Source: Loxodes magnus (Eukaryota > Ciliophora > Karyorelictea > Loxodida > Loxodidae). From it: a DNA stretch of 64,000 bases. Below, piece after piece: positions 1 through 12,625 of this stretch. The notes under the pieces were generated by a model. That model searched no databases. It saw only the letters and a program-made list of their open reading frames with translations, and was not told where the DNA came from. The DNA lies in contig CAMPDV010000204.1 in NCBI GenBank assembly GCA_946699065.1, forward strand, positions 62,001-126,000, given 5' to 3'. How positions within the stretch are numbered: the first letter of the stretch is position 1; every line of letters starts with the position of its first letter. The translations under genes and the position numbers were made by a program.

Positions 1-2100
1 TGCAAATGTAAATTTCAGAGTGTTTTATTTAATAGTGTCTTTATTTCAAATTATACAAAAAATTGTAACTAAAAGTCCAAAATTTGTAAATTGATCTATT
101 TCTCGAATCATTGTCTTGCTTAATATCGTGTAAGTATAGTTGGAAAATTCTGTTAATCAATGTTATTATCTTAGTAATCAAAATAAATGCATGTAGTAGG
201 CATCGCACTCATCCTTTCTATTGTATCTTAATAAAACTTTTATTCTAATTTATTTCCAATTTTGTTTAAATATTATTTGCTGCTACTAGCATCTTAAAGG
301 TCTATTTGAAAATATTAAGTCATTTATTTTAGATTCTTGAAATATTTAAGGTTATTGTTCTTTGCTTTGTTAAAAAGAAATGCTTCATCAGAGTTGGGAT
401 CCGTTTAAGATTCAGTGTAAAGTTTTATATAGAATTTGAAGAATCTCATTGTAATGTAATATTCTAAAGGTAGCCAATTCAAGTCAATAAAGCAAGATTC
501 CATAAAAGTTGAATTAGAGCTTTGTAAAGTACATCTTGCTACTTTTCTTCAGCTAGCGGTTATATCATGTTTTATTTTTTTTATACCCGAAGAATAGCCC
601 AAGGAATTACTTCTGACCTATACTTTACCTTTGGTAGCATAAATGTTCGAAAAATCTATTTAATGTTCTAAGGAGTAATAATTTGATATTTAGATAATCT
701 TTAAATATACCCATTCACACATTTTTTTTTCTTAATTGAAACTTCTTAACAATGAGCTTTATAGTTTTAATTTTCATTAATAACATATCCTAGAAGGAGA
801 CAAATTGTGATATTTAAATTTGTTAAATACTTTTAAAGCAGATATATTCACATTTTTCAGCGTTTATTGTCAATTTAACTAAACCAAATACTTCGCATGC
901 GGCCTAAATTAATTAATTCATATTACCTTCATTAGATAGCAATAATAAGTCATCTGCCCAAGCTTTGGAAACAAATAAACGTCCACAAATATTAAGGCCA
1001 AGTTGTTTCTAAAAGTTTCCAAATATCTAATTATGATGCCAGAGAAGATAAAGATGAGAACTTGACCATGAGAACTTCCTTGTAAACCCTCATTGGTATA
1101 ATTCAAATTTCTCGATAATGTTCCATCCAAAAGAAATCTAACGTTTAGATGTGAATAAAATGAATCAAGACAATTTATTAGAGCAAGAGGGAACTTAATT
1201 CTACGTAAATGTCCAAATAGCAAATCCCAATTAATGGTATCAAACGTTTTTTATAATAGAAATTCTTTTAATGACAGATTAATGGTTATAAAATGTAGTT
1301 ATTTAGAGAAAGTAATAAAGATCAAAAATAAAGAGTAAAGAAAATCCTTATTAAAAAAATAAAATGTTATGCTTCTTACAAAAAGTTTTTTATAAGCAGT
1401 ATCCATCTTAATCTATTTCGTTAAGTATTATTGCTTTAGAACTAAAATTTATTCAATAGGATATTTTTTTTGCTTTTGATAACGTTAAGATTTTAAAGGA
1501 AAAATTGTATGCCTTTTTTCTCTTTCATAAGAATGAAAACTGAAATAATTACTCAGTAAAGATCAGAATTGACCAGATATGAAGAAAATTCAATCATTTT
1601 GTAGAACTGACAGTAAATATTTCCTTTAAAATATGTCTACTATTGATCCTTTTTGCTTAAAGCCTAAGAATGTATCAGAAAATTTTTTTACATGAGTGAA
1701 AAAAACAATTCTGATTACAGAATATTTGGAAATAATAAATATATTGCTGATGCATAAAACGAAAGCCATATCAATAAAATTTATAATTATAATTTTTGTT
1801 TGTTTATTTATATTGCTTAAAGTATGACTTATTTTAACAGGAAAAAAAATACAGTGAGAGTGAAATTTTGATTGACTTTGCCTATGCTCAGCAAAGAAGA
1901 AATTATAATATATTTAGAACGTGGCATGACTGAGGCAATATACTTTTAATAAAAAAGGGTTAACGCATTACCTCTAGATATGTAGAAAAGAAGATGGTCC
2001 TGAAGAAGACTGGAAATGGAATATTTCACGAAACTAATAAACTTTACAGTGATGAAGCTGATTGAGAAGTAGAATGACTTCAGTTCATTATTATGTAATT
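1..2100 (-). mobile_element. LINE copy L1, reverse transcriptase end, cut by window edge
   Basis: Degraded non-LTR retrotransposon read on the minus strand. The stretch at 918-1,223 translates to a reverse transcriptase core with the GLQGSSHG block and, in a neighbouring frame, a WADD catalytic-type motif. Downstream (toward base 1) comes the region after the catalytic core, including a D-L-N-W-L-P block whose Trp is TGG (474-476 on the plus strand reads cca). The whole segment matches the reverse complement of 27.0-29.1 kb and, in the same orientation, 51.8-53.9 kb. Frames change several times, so this copy is dead. It continues beyond the left edge. Confidence 0.75.
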
Positions 2101-2113
2101 ATATATTTTAAAA

Positions 2114-2424
2114 AGGGAGAAGCAACCCTCCAACTGAGATTAACTTAATGCATAGTACCAGGAAGTACTTCAGGAGCGGAAAACTGGCCAAGAATCTTGG
2201 TAGGAGGCAAGAGGAAAAAAACTGGAGGCATTGAATAACGGTTGTTGAAAGATGCCAGACGATTAGATTTCTTGGGGCATCACTCTGACCATGCCCTAAT
2301 AGAAGACAGAATTTCCAAAGGAGTGAAGCACTGGAGGAAACTTCCAAAGAGAAATTTTATTAGCTTTAAATAAAATTAATTTAAAGAACTGCGGACCATC
2401 GAGAATGCTACGCGCTCTATAATC
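2114..2424 (+). repeat. SINE-like element A, copy 1
   Basis: About 310-base dispersed repeat. It starts with a gggagaagcaaccctccaac-like head and ends with the shared tail that runs from a degenerate GAGCTGCGCACC to GCTACGCGCTCTATAATC, followed by A/T-rich sequence. Nine copies lie in this window. A modest open frame on its minus strand (about 79 codons) recurs at 26.8 kb only because the repeat does; I see no protein signature in it. Confidence 0.8.
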
Positions 2425-2429
2425 TCATT

Positions 2430-3373
2430 AATTATTTATCAATTTTGCAATAAATATAAAAACAACTATATAAATACATGTAAAATTCCATTAGAAAAGT
2501 AATAGTGTAAATTAATTTGCAAGCACCAAAGAAAAAACTACATCTATAGTACAACTTCAAGAAAAACTGTAGAAAAAACATGATAATCCTTAAAAAGGTT
2601 TGGAGAATTCTTACTATTTTTTATCTAACATATAATGGAAAACTAAGAAAGAAGAATCTCGCATATAAAGTGATTAATTTAGAAAGTGAACTTTTTAAAC
2701 AATGGAATCTGAGTATCTGCTCGCTAATAGTGATTAATTTTTAACATTATATTTTCCAAAAAAGCTTTTAATTTTAATTAGTTAATTTTATTTTAAATTA
2801 TAGAAATTAATCGTTAAAACCTTAAAAATACACTTATTAATTATTATTTTAAAGTATAATTCCTACTTGCTCTGCTAAATTAAACTGATATGGATTTTAA
2901 ATTCTCTTTTCGGGATGTTTTTTAAGCTTTAAATAAATTATTCTTTTAATTTCAATAAGTGGAAATAATTTCTCTTGTAAAAAAGGATAAACTTATGGTA
3001 TCATAAAAGCATAATAATTTCCTTTTTAGATTAATAATATTTTAATGCATAGCAATCATACTTATTTCGAAATTTTTCTTAATAATCAAGAATTATGTAA
3101 ATAGTAAACCTTTTTCAGCCATTCCTTGCTTTATAATTTTACATTATTTTATTTATCAGTTAATAAAAAATTAATAATCTAAGACATTTTTTTCAAATAT
3201 CATCCCCCTTTTATTACATTTGAATAAGCATAACTTCCAATGTAATATATGGATATAAAAAGAGTATCTAAATATATCTTTTTTAAAGATGATAGTTGAT
3301 ATCTGAAAAATAATGTGCAAGATATTATTCTAGTAATAAATTAATTAATGACAAAATTAAAAGTTTCTTTTTA
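2430..3373 (+). pseudogene. Region X copy 1, small Gln-rich protein remnant
   Basis: This segment recurs beside element A at five places (also 10.3, 25.4, 39.0 and 54.7 kb). With TAA/TAG as Gln, about 2,520-2,760 reads a Lys/Gln-rich peptide containing QLQEKLQ-KHDNPQ and, later, SYYFLSNIQWK. The same peptide is seen in the 10.9 kb copy, so the frame is probably real. Tryptophan of NIQWK is TGG here (2,636-2,638) and TGA at 54,929. The remaining sequence to 3,373 is A/T-rich. Function unknown; no domain recognised. Frames break between copies, so these are remnants. Confidence 0.4.
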
Positions 3374-3670
3374 GAGGGACTGGAAACTCCTTTCCAGCTA
3401 TACGATCCAGAGTACTCTCTTGAAGCATATAACGCGGATATTCTGCTACTTAAGTCAATAAAATTCTGCCAGGGAGATCCGTAACTATGGGTTGACTGGC
3501 TGGTTTAAAGCTGCAAGCAAGATTTGATAACCAGAAAGATTTTATTCACTTGCTGAGGTTGACTCTAGCCACGGACTTTCTTTGCGACAGGTAGGAACTT
3601 GATCTTATCCATAAGACTAGAAGCCTTGATAAGAGAAGCAACCTCAACTACTGCCATCTTTTTAATTATA
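3374..3670 (+). repeat. Dispersed repeat C, copy 1
   Basis: About 290-base repeat of higher G+C than its surroundings, beginning near gggactggaaactcctttcc and ending CCATCTTTTTAATTATAT. Matching copies lie at 17,501 and 41,170, all in the same orientation. It lacks the hairpin tail of elements A, B and D. The ending and the dispersed, diverged copies suggest a SINE or a piece of a larger element; copy 3 has a weak B-box-like GGCTTCAAGCC. Confidence 0.7.
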
Positions 3671-5724
3671 TCAAATTTATACTTAAAATCTTCCAAAATA
3701 AGCATATTATATATATTTGGATTAATTTTTAATTCTTTTTTTAATATTAATAGAATTTAAATAAAAATACTTATTTTAAAATAAAATGATAGAAGGGATA
3801 TAATAAAAAGAATCAGGGAAAATGGAAAACAACAAAGAGTCAAAAATTTAGCAAAAAAAAATTAGAATATAAGACAGACTAGAAGATATGGAGTAATAGT
3901 CTCCTGAATTTTAGACCATCATAACAAGACAAATACTATAAGATACTAGGAAAATTCTTCAATAATATAAGCATAAAAAATGTGATATAATTAAAACAAT
4001 TCTCAGCAAAAAAGATACGTAGTTTACATTCTTTTAAGATAGAATAAGATAACTGTTGAAAAAAATTAGACGAATGTCCTTAGGAACAAGATATTTAGAA
4101 GTAAATTGTTCAGAATAAAGTCCTTGCAATTAACATTTGTGGCATTAATCCTAAACATACTAAATAGAAGAAGTTCTAATGATTACTGAATAAATAAAGA
4201 ATGATAGTATTATTAATCAATTAAATGTTAAATATAATTTATAGTAATTCTTCCAAATTTTGTAAAACACTGCTCTAGTTATAAAAAACTTAAATGACAA
4301 GTAGATTAAAGAATTTGAAAAGAACTAACATTAATTTTTATAAATAGTAATAGAGTATACAATAAAAAATCAGAATCTAGAATAAACCTTAGTCTGAGGT
4401 AGGGTATTTGGTACCAGCACATAAAAAATGGCTGAGGAATCTAGCCTCAATAAAAAGAGGATAGCTTGATTGGTAAAATCTAAGAAATACAAAATATATT
4501 TTAAAATTTTATTCGATAATAATGGTTAGGGCAGTAACATCAGCTCTAATAGGTGTACTAAAAGATTCCAATGGTAGTTTAATGTAAGGACAAAAAATAA
4601 GTAAGCAAAACAAAAAAAGATATCAATAAGTAATTCGGAAGGCGTTTAGTGAGAAATTTATATAGCTTTAGAGAATATAAGAAAATACAAGACAATATAC
4701 TTAGACAGAAGTTAATAAGAATCTAACCAAGAATGGTTTACAGACAAAAAGTTCTATATTCTATTTAAAGAAGATAATGTGCTCTTGCAATGGTAGCCTT
4801 TTATAATAGATCTACTACTTTAAAGTAAATTTTATAAATTAGAATTTAATTAAAAAAGTAAGAAAATTTAAATTCTTAAAAACTATATTTATTTTATATC
4901 ATAGTTTTGAAAATAAAAAAGGATAACTAATGCGTATACTTATAAAGTATTAATTTTCGTTAAACTACATTTAAAGATATAAATAGTGTAGATTCTTAAA
5001 ATTTTTAAAATTAAAATTTTAAGAAATAACCTTGATCTTATATATTATATTGGAAATAAAGATAATTTTTTAGAAAATTTCATCTTTTTAGTCAATTTTC
5101 TAATTACTTTAATTAATATATTTATTATTTTATGTTTAATTTTATTTAAAATATTTTAATTTTTTTTATCTTTCATGTAATTTTAGAGTATTAAATTTTC
5201 ATTAATAAACTTTTTTATTCATTTAGATTTAAAAATGTTTATGCGTAAAAAAAGTAAAATTAATCTTATACTTTTAGAAGAGAAACTTGAAAGCCACCAA
5301 ATCATGTACTTGTATTCTCTTAAACTAAAGGGTTGTTAGGACTTTGTTGTCCACTATAATTTTTTTAATTTTAGTTAATTAAGTGTAATCCAGGTGCTTG
5401 AATAAACTATTTTGTTAATTAATCTTGAATTATAGACTTCTTTTTATAGATTTTACGGGTCTTTGTTGGTCAAATTAAAAAAAATCATTCAATTCAGTCT
5501 ATTTATTTTAGCTGTAAATTTCTTAGTTTTTTAGTATTTGTTGTATGATGTTGCTTTTAACATATATAGCAACGTATTTTTCTTCTTATGCTTTATAAAA
5601 ATCTATTTGTTCTATATCTATAGATATACATCCCTATTATTAATAAAATCTTTAAATAATTTCCAATTATAATGACTCCTTTTCCTTCAGTTCTTTTATT
5701 TAATATTAGAAATTTATTTTCAAT
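3671..5724. other. A/T-rich region with a weak gene-like remnant
   Basis: About 3,820-4,830 on the plus strand is richer in amino-acid-like codons than its flanks and contains an ENIRKYKTIYLD-like stretch near 4,670-4,720. A similar stretch (VNIRKCKIIYLE) is found near 20,470-20,520, so an old gene is likely shared by both places. The matching frames differ upstream of this block, so both copies are broken. I do not recognise the family. From 4,830 to 5,724 I see only A/T-rich DNA. Confidence 0.3.
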
Positions 5725-6027
5725 AGGGAGGAGCAATTCTTCAACTGAGATCGTCAAAACTTAGGACCAAGGAAACATTGGACGCGAAGAATAACTCAAG
5801 AGACTTAGCAGGAGCCAAAAAGGATAGGACGAAAGTCATTCGGGTAACGCTATAGATGAAGTATGCCAGACGATTAGATCGGGGCATCACTCCAACCACA
5901 ACCTCATTGTAGACAAGATTTACGAGGGAATAAGAGCGAAAGTGTAATCTTGATTGTGAGATTTTTAAGATTTTAAAAACTTAATTTAAAGAACTGTGAG
6001 TTATTGAGTTGCTATGTACTCTATAAT
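5725..6027 (+). repeat. SINE-like element A, copy 2 (diverged)
   Basis: Matches the other A elements from the gggaggagcaattcttcaac head to a worn tail (aactgtgag...gctatgtactctataat). It is among the most diverged copies. Confidence 0.65.
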
Positions 6028-6812
6028 ATAAATTAAAAAAATTAGAATTACGAAAATTAAAATATTTGAGGATTTGACTGAATTAATTATCAATTTCTTT
6101 CTTTATTTGTCCCATTTGAGATTAGATCTTAGTAATAATCTCCTCTATAAATTAAAATTTAAGGCTAAGTTTTTCACTTATTTTCTTTAGTATCTATACT
6201 AATTTTTAAAGCTTTTATTTTTATTATTTTAACTATTATTCGAGATTTACTCATCTTTGATGTTCTGATTGAGGAAATTATTCCAAAGATTAATTTTATT
6301 CTTATTGATTGAAGGAAAAACATCTATTGAATATCCGGTTTTGGTAGTGGCTTGAAGTCTATGATCATGGAGTATGCATTCAATATATATAGTTGTCCTT
6401 GTTTGTTAAAAACTTATCAATACAATATCCTTGCTATATATCCGTCAAGATGCTGTTAAGAGAAGGCAGCAATGCGAGAATTATACTATTCTCAAACCCT
6501 AAAATTTAATAAATAATAAATCATCTAATTCTTTAATAATTTTTCAATTAACATTTCTATTTCCTTATCATTTTTCATTTAAAAATCCTATTTAGCACTT
6601 AATTACTTTTAAATAATTAATAGAATAATTTTTATTAGAAACATGAGATGAATTGATGATTTTACCATATTACTATATTATAATTTTATTACTTATTTAT
6701 AATTAATATCTTTAAACAAACTTTTTATTTATTTTACTTTTATTATTTAAAATTTATTTTTAAACTATATTTACCTCCAAATTTTTTTTAATGCATACAA
6801 TTAAAATAATAA

Positions 6813-6890
<78 letters not shown>

Positions 6891-8643
6891 TAAAAATAAT
6901 AAAATTAAATTTTTTACTTTTATTAATTTATTTTAGATTAACATAATGTCTATCAATAAGAATTGTTTTTTGGATAAAAACTTTTGATAAACTAATACAA
7001 AACTGAAATTAATAAAGATATTAAATTATTTATGAGATTTAAGCATAAATATTTGATTTAATACAGCTATAATTTATTTTTTCTATAAGTAAGTGAATCA
7101 ATTTTAACTATTTCTACTTTAAATAGAAATAGTTTTAGTAAACTAAGTTGTACTAAGTATATAATTCTAATTATATAACTATTCATTTGCAAATATCTTT
7201 GGGAATTTATTTTCTATTAAGACATTAATTTGGTTTTAACTCTTTTAAATAATTGAAATTATGATATCTATTTTATAACTGTTTGACCTTTAAATAAATT
7301 ACAATTGCATTAAAATTTCTCAATAAATATTTTTCAAAAAGGTTAAAAATAAAAAAATTTGTATTAGCTTTTTAATTTAATTAAAATATCTTTACTATCA
7401 AAATTATACTTTAATAATTTATGAATAAAACCATAAAAGTAATATTATACTTAATTTTAAGAAAAATGTAAATTTAAATATTGTATAACTGATAAAATTA
7501 AATATTTATTATACACTCAATTCATGACAAGTAATAAAACTAGTACTACTTAATTTTAAATTATTTCGAATTATTTTTTGATTATGCTTATTAAATTTTA
7601 GAGATTAGATAAAAAATTAATTATAAAATATTTATTTTTATTTTTAAATCTATTTTAAAATCAAATATTATTTTTTATCATGAAGTAATTCCAAATTTTT
7701 TTTAATTAGTCTTTCTTCAGGAAAATCTTTTTAGTGCTTTAGATATTTTAGATACTAATGTTTCATAATAAAAAAAGCAAACATTTTTTTTAATTAAGTG
7801 TAAAAATCTCTAAATAAAATAGCAAAAAAGTAGATAAAAATATTTTTAATTTAGTATTTTATTTCCTTAAAATAATTTTTTGGATATAAAACACCATTAA
7901 TTAATACAATAGTAATAGATATAAATTAAAATTACTTTTTATTTTAAATAGAAAATATAAGTATAATTTTGTGAAAATGAAATAAGTTAATAAATAATTA
8001 TAAGGTTATGAAATTTTTTTTCCTCAAATTTTAATCAAATTAATAATAAAAAAGTTACTTCATTTTAATGATCTAAATAAAATATAAAAGTAATAAATTT
8101 AAATATTTGAATATAATTTTATTTAAAAAGAAAAAGAAATATTATTTGAATCATTTTAAACATATCATAAAAAATGGTTTGTTAATACATTTTTAATAAT
8201 AAAATTTTTAGCAAAAATAATTTCGAAAATTCATAAAATTAAACTATCAAAAAGGCTAATTTTTAATAAATTAACTAGTAAAAATAAATAAACCCTTTAA
8301 ATTTTAGAATTAAAAAAATATTAATACAATATAAAACTTTTAAAAGGAATTAATTTTCAATCTATTTTCATACCAAATTTAAAATAACGTTATATAAAAG
8401 AAATTAGCAACTTACTACTTACAAAAATTTATTAAATATTTAAAAATAAACTTGAAAATAATGTATTTAATTAAAAAAAGTTAATTAGTAAAAAAATTAA
8501 ACCTTTCTAATCTAAAGCTAAATTAATTTTTAAGCTTAAATAAAATTATCTGAGTTAATGAACTTTCCCTTCTATCTTAATATATTCAGTAAAAATAATT
8601 TTTCTTTAAAAATGTTTAATTATTTATTAAATTAAATTTTTAT
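6028..8643. other. A/T-rich intergenic region
   Basis: No gene recognised. A slightly G+C-richer patch lies at about 6,340-6,480. The rest is low-complexity A/T sequence downstream of the kelch gene K4, including one long trinucleotide run. Confidence 0.5.
6804..6903. repeat. (AAT)n microsatellite
   Basis: About 100 bases of nearly uninterrupted AAT repeat with a few AAA variants near both ends. It is the longest simple repeat in the window. Confidence 0.95.
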
Positions 8644-10293
8644 TCATATGCATATGCATTCCCATTTCTAACTTTTCACATCTAATATGGATAATTTAGA
8701 ACTACGATCGTAGAAATAAATTTTATCTATAATAAATAATGGTAAGACATCTACATTATCTTTTTAGTTTTTATATCCTACTTATCTCAATTTTCCATTC
8801 TCTAATATGTTCACACTTTTTAAATTTGAATTATCATCTATTATATATATACTTTTATTCACTAGAACAGAAAGAGTATGAGAAACCTGAGGTAATTAAA
8901 TAAGCATTTTATTTCATATATCTTAAGTTATGTCATATTATCAAATATTTTAAGAATAATTTTATCCATTTTGGCCTCCAAAATTATATAAAGTATCTCC
9001 TAGTATTATTGCACTTCCTGAATGTGATACTTCAGGAATATCTGCTATCCTTTAAGATTTTAATATGGTTATACTAAACACTTCGCAAGCCTTTAAATTC
9101 TATTCATTATATCCTGATATTATAAAGATTTTGTTTCTTTGCTTATCATAAGCTATGTTATGGTTACACCTCTCAATCAACATCTAAGCTTCTTAAATTT
9201 GATTATCCCATATAATAGAAACTCTTCTTTTATACTAGTTATTCTAAACACCTCCCGTGACTACTAGGGTTTCTTGATCTATTTATAACGCTCTAAAATA
9301 CATTCCAAAGTTCTAAGTATTAACCCTCAACTTTTCTCATTATTCCTTTTCAAGATTATATTTTACTATACTACTAGTACTTCCAATTGTAAAGAATAAG
9401 TTTCTAAACTGGTTAATATCTTTCAGTTAAATAAACTCTCTTAAATCATTTCTTATTCTCTAGATGTCTATCTCAAAGCTTATTTATCTCTCACTATATT
9501 TCTAGTAATTTATTTTATTAATCATATTTATGTCTTTTTCATATATCCAACCTTCACTTCATTATTGCATTTCTTTCAGTTTATGCTAAAGCTCTATAAC
9601 TTCAATTGGATTTTTAGGTAGTTAATTTTCTTCTACTGGCTCATTTTAATTTTCTTTAAACTGACTTTAAATTTCTTTTCATTTTTATGTTTTTTGGTCT
9701 ATTTCGTTTACAAGCTCTTCAGTTAATTCTTAGTGTTCATAGCAATAAAGGTTTTTTTTGTAGTTTATAAACTCAATAGTTAGCTCTGTCTGTTCTTTTA
9801 CGAATTTTTTGAACTCTTAGTCTTTAAGAATTAGTTCTTACCTTACTTGTTAGAATTTTTGGCAGTTACGTGAAATAATATTCTACTTCTATAAGATGCT
9901 TGCTAGAAGAGCTGGTATTTCGTTTAAGAAGCTTTAGTTAACTTCACTGATTTCTTCGATTTTATGATTAGGATGAGAGTTAGTTTATATGCACTTTTAG
10001 CAGATAAGCCTTTGATCATCAAAGCAGTAAAACTTATTAGACTGATTATGAAAAACGCAGACCTATCGAAGAGTTTCAATATCTTATACCAGTCTTTAGT
10101 TAATTTCTAATCTTATGGGATCTCCTTAAGTAGGTGAACCACAGTTTTTCAGAGGACAGACTATTCTTTTTTATTTCTGGAAGAGATCGAAACAGCATTT
10201 TTTGCATAAATGATGCTAGCATTATAGAATTTAAGGTTTATTTGCTTTAGAATTAAATAAAGAATCACACCTTGTACAATGAGTAGTTTGCAT
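8644..10293 (-). CDS. RING/B-box/coiled-coil/kelch protein K4 (TRIM-like)
   Basis: Start ATG is the complement of 10,291-10,293; the frame runs 550 codons to TGA at 8,644-8,646. With TAA/TAG as Gln it gives an N-terminal RING finger (CTRC, then C-x-H-x2-C-x2-C, then C-x4-C), a textbook B-box (C-x2-H-x7-C-x7-C-x2-C-x5-H-x2-H), a Gln-rich coiled coil, and kelch repeats with TGG and FGGQNG-type turns. This is the plan of RBCC/TRIM E3 ubiquitin ligases whose kelch propeller binds substrate; the function is inferred. It aligns end to end with K1 at 21,967 despite heavy divergence, with no net frameshift. Five internal TGAs occur (codons 205, 245, 319, 451, 460); those at 205, 245 and 460 match TGAs in K1. 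Expression is unproven. Confidence 0.75.
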
Positions 10294-11181
10294 TTAAATT
10301 CTAATGATATATAAAAATAAAAAAGAATTAATTAATTAAAATATTTTTGTCATTTAAGTCAGTTTTATAATTTTAATGTTATAAAGATTTGGCACTAAAC
10401 TAAGATCTTTTTTAAATACAAAAGTTTAGATTTTCAATTTCAGTAATTTTTAGTTTTTATAATTAAATTTTTTGTTCTATAAGTTTATGTTTTTGGTTAT
10501 AAAAAAACAAAGTTAGACTAATAAGCAAAATAGAATGCTTCAATTTAAAAAATTTAGTAAAATAGACGTAAAATTTTATTCTCAATCTTATATTTTTATT
10601 TTTACAAGAGAAATTATTTCTGCTTATTGAAAGTAAAGAAAAAGATAAAATTTTAGGCTTTTTAAAATTTTGAAAAAAGTATTTTAAATATATATCGTTT
10701 TAATTTAGTAATGCAAATGGGAGTTATACTTTAAAATAATAATTAATAAGTGTATTTTTAAGGCTTTAATGGTTAACTTAATAATTTAAAATAAAATTAA
10801 TTAATTCAAATTAAAAACTTTTTTTGGAAAATATAATGTTTCAATAAAAATTCATCATTATTAGCAAGCAGATACTCAGGTTCCATTGTTTAAAACAAAT
10901 TCACTTTCTAAGTTAATCACTTTTATAAAAGTGAGATTCTTCTTTCTTAGTTTTCATTATATGTTGGATAAAAGGTAGTAAGAACTTTTCAAATCTTCTT
11001 AAGGATTATCATGTTTTGTCTACAGTTTTTCCTGAAGTTTTACTACAGAAGTAAATTTTCTTCTTTTGTGCTTTTAATCTAATTTAAATTATTTTTTTCT
11101 AATGATATTTTACATGTATTTATAGAGTTTTTTATATTTATTGCAAAATTGATAAATAAATAATAATAAATAATTAAATGA
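10294..11181 (-). pseudogene. Region X copy 2
   Basis: Minus-strand copy of the X segment, lying upstream of K4. On the minus strand near 10,900-11,070 it reads a VVKLQEKLQTKHDNPQ-type peptide close to copy 1. After this the frame shifts relative to the other copies. Bases 10,294-10,850 are A/T-rich and could hold the K4 promoter, but I see no defined element. Confidence 0.4.
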
Positions 11182-11500
11182 GATTATAGAGCACGTAGCA
11201 CCTCAATGGTGCGCAGCTCTTTAATAAGTTTTTTAAAGTTGAAAAAAATTCGCTGCTGAAGTTTTCCACAGTACTAGCATTCCCTTAAGAGTTTTGCCTT
11301 CTATAGGACCATGATCGTAATGCTAACCTAAGAGACCTTAGTATCTGTCATCTTTCATCATTAATGCTACTTGATACCTCTTCGATCTTGTCTTCTCTTC
11401 TCTTGGCTCCTACCAAAATTTTTGTTTAGTTCTTCAACTATAAGGCACTTCTTGGTACCAGAGTTTAAGTTAGTTTCAGTTGGAGGATTGCTCCTCCCTA
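11182..11500 (-). repeat. SINE-like element A, copy 3
   Basis: Minus-strand copy with a clear tail at its left end (gattatagagcacgtagcac ... ggtgcgcagctcttt) and the head at its right end (ttggaggattgctcctccc). Confidence 0.8.
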
Positions 11501-11641
11501 TTTATTTTATAATAATATAATAATAAACTGAAGTTATTCTACCTTTCAAATAGAATCATCACTGTAAAGTTTATTAATTTCGTTAAATATTTCATTTCTA
11601 GTCTTCTTTTTTACATATCAAGCGGTAATGCGTTAACTTTT

Positions 11642-12625
11642 TTATTAAAAATATCTTACAAGAAAAAAAATGGAAGGTTTCAAAAAGGGTTTCTACACCA
11701 CCTTCTCGAAGAAGGAGAGGAAATCAGAAGCAAATCTCGAATAGTCTTCTTACATTTAATCTTTACCCTTTTCTTAATAATCTTAACAACCTGGAATATA
11801 ATATAGCTACGGAGAACAAAAACAAACTCAGAAAAGCACTCATATGCTTACTCCAACATTGGAAGAGAAGCCTATAAAACAGGAAAAGTCTGCTTTGCAC
11901 CAGGAGGTCTCAGAATTTAACCCTTCTGATCAGATGAGTATGGAACAGCTCATTAAAGTGCTACTAAACCTCCAGGAAGAGGTCAAAAAGCTAATGAAAG
12001 ACAATGAGAAGCTTATGCAGCAACTTAACTTAGCAGAAGGAATAAAGTCAAGACTCATGTCCTAGGAAAGAGAGCTAAGCACCTTTTGAAACATATCACA
12101 AAGTCAGAATAGCTAATTCTAAAATTAGCTTCAGAAACAGACTGAACTGAATAATAGACTCGGAAAAATAGAAGAGAAATTGTAAACATTAAAGAAAGAG
12201 CAAAGCGAAACTGGAGCTATAAAAATAGAAATCGAAGCCTAAAAAGAGCAAACCCTCTAAGGAAAATAATTAAAAATAAAAAAGAAATGTTTCTGCTGTT
12301 GAAGCGTATGACATCTTTATCAGAAGTTTTGGATATTTAATAGAAATAAAGAAACTATTGGATGAAAGAGCAGCAAAAAAAAGAAGTCAGATTGAAAAGA
12401 ATGCATTGTAACCGGAATGGTTCAATATACAAGATCAAGATGAAGCTAAGGCAAGTTAAAGGAGAGAAAACCTGGAGAAATCCGAGTTCCCAATCTCGCT
12501 AAATTGAGTCACCTAAACTTTTATATTTAACATCAGAGATCATGAACTGTTGTCCTTCTGATGGGGCTAAAAATCCCTAAAACAGAAAGTAAAAATTAAT
12601 ATTATTATTATTAAAAGTATCTTAC
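11642..12625 (+). mobile_element. Retrocopy-like insertion with 18-base target duplications
   Basis: The bases ttattaaaaatatcttac (11,642-11,659) and ttattaaaagtatcttac (12,608-12,625) flank the insert and differ at one position. The related LINE copies have this sequence once, at 27,191-27,208 and at about 53,705-53,725 reversed, which are unoccupied sites. The insert ends in an (ATT)n run. A target duplication of this length plus a simple-repeat 3' end fits target-primed reverse transcription by a LINE enzyme. Confidence 0.75.
11844..12535 (+). CDS. Unrecognised coiled-coil protein Cc1
   Basis: Starts at ATG 11,844 (MLTPTLEEKPIKQEK...). The first 73 codons are open under any code; reading TAG as Gln and TGA as Trp extends it. 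A motif around residues 33-45 (MSMEQLIKVLLN) opens a long Lys/Glu/Gln coiled coil. After about 12,270 the frame homologous to the second copy (near 18,560) continues one register over in an A-rich run, giving AYDIFIRSF and LQPEWFNIQDQ. So this copy has one likely frameshift. The first TGA (12,088-12,090) aligns with TGG in the second copy. It may be an ORF1-type protein or a retroposed host gene; no known domain was recognised. Confidence 0.5.

Noticed and set aside
3822-4830. A single frame open for about 330 codons when all three stop codons are read as amino acids
   Set aside because: With no stop codon at all every frame is open, so length is not evidence. Only the short block shared with 20.5 kb supports a gene, and the registers differ there.
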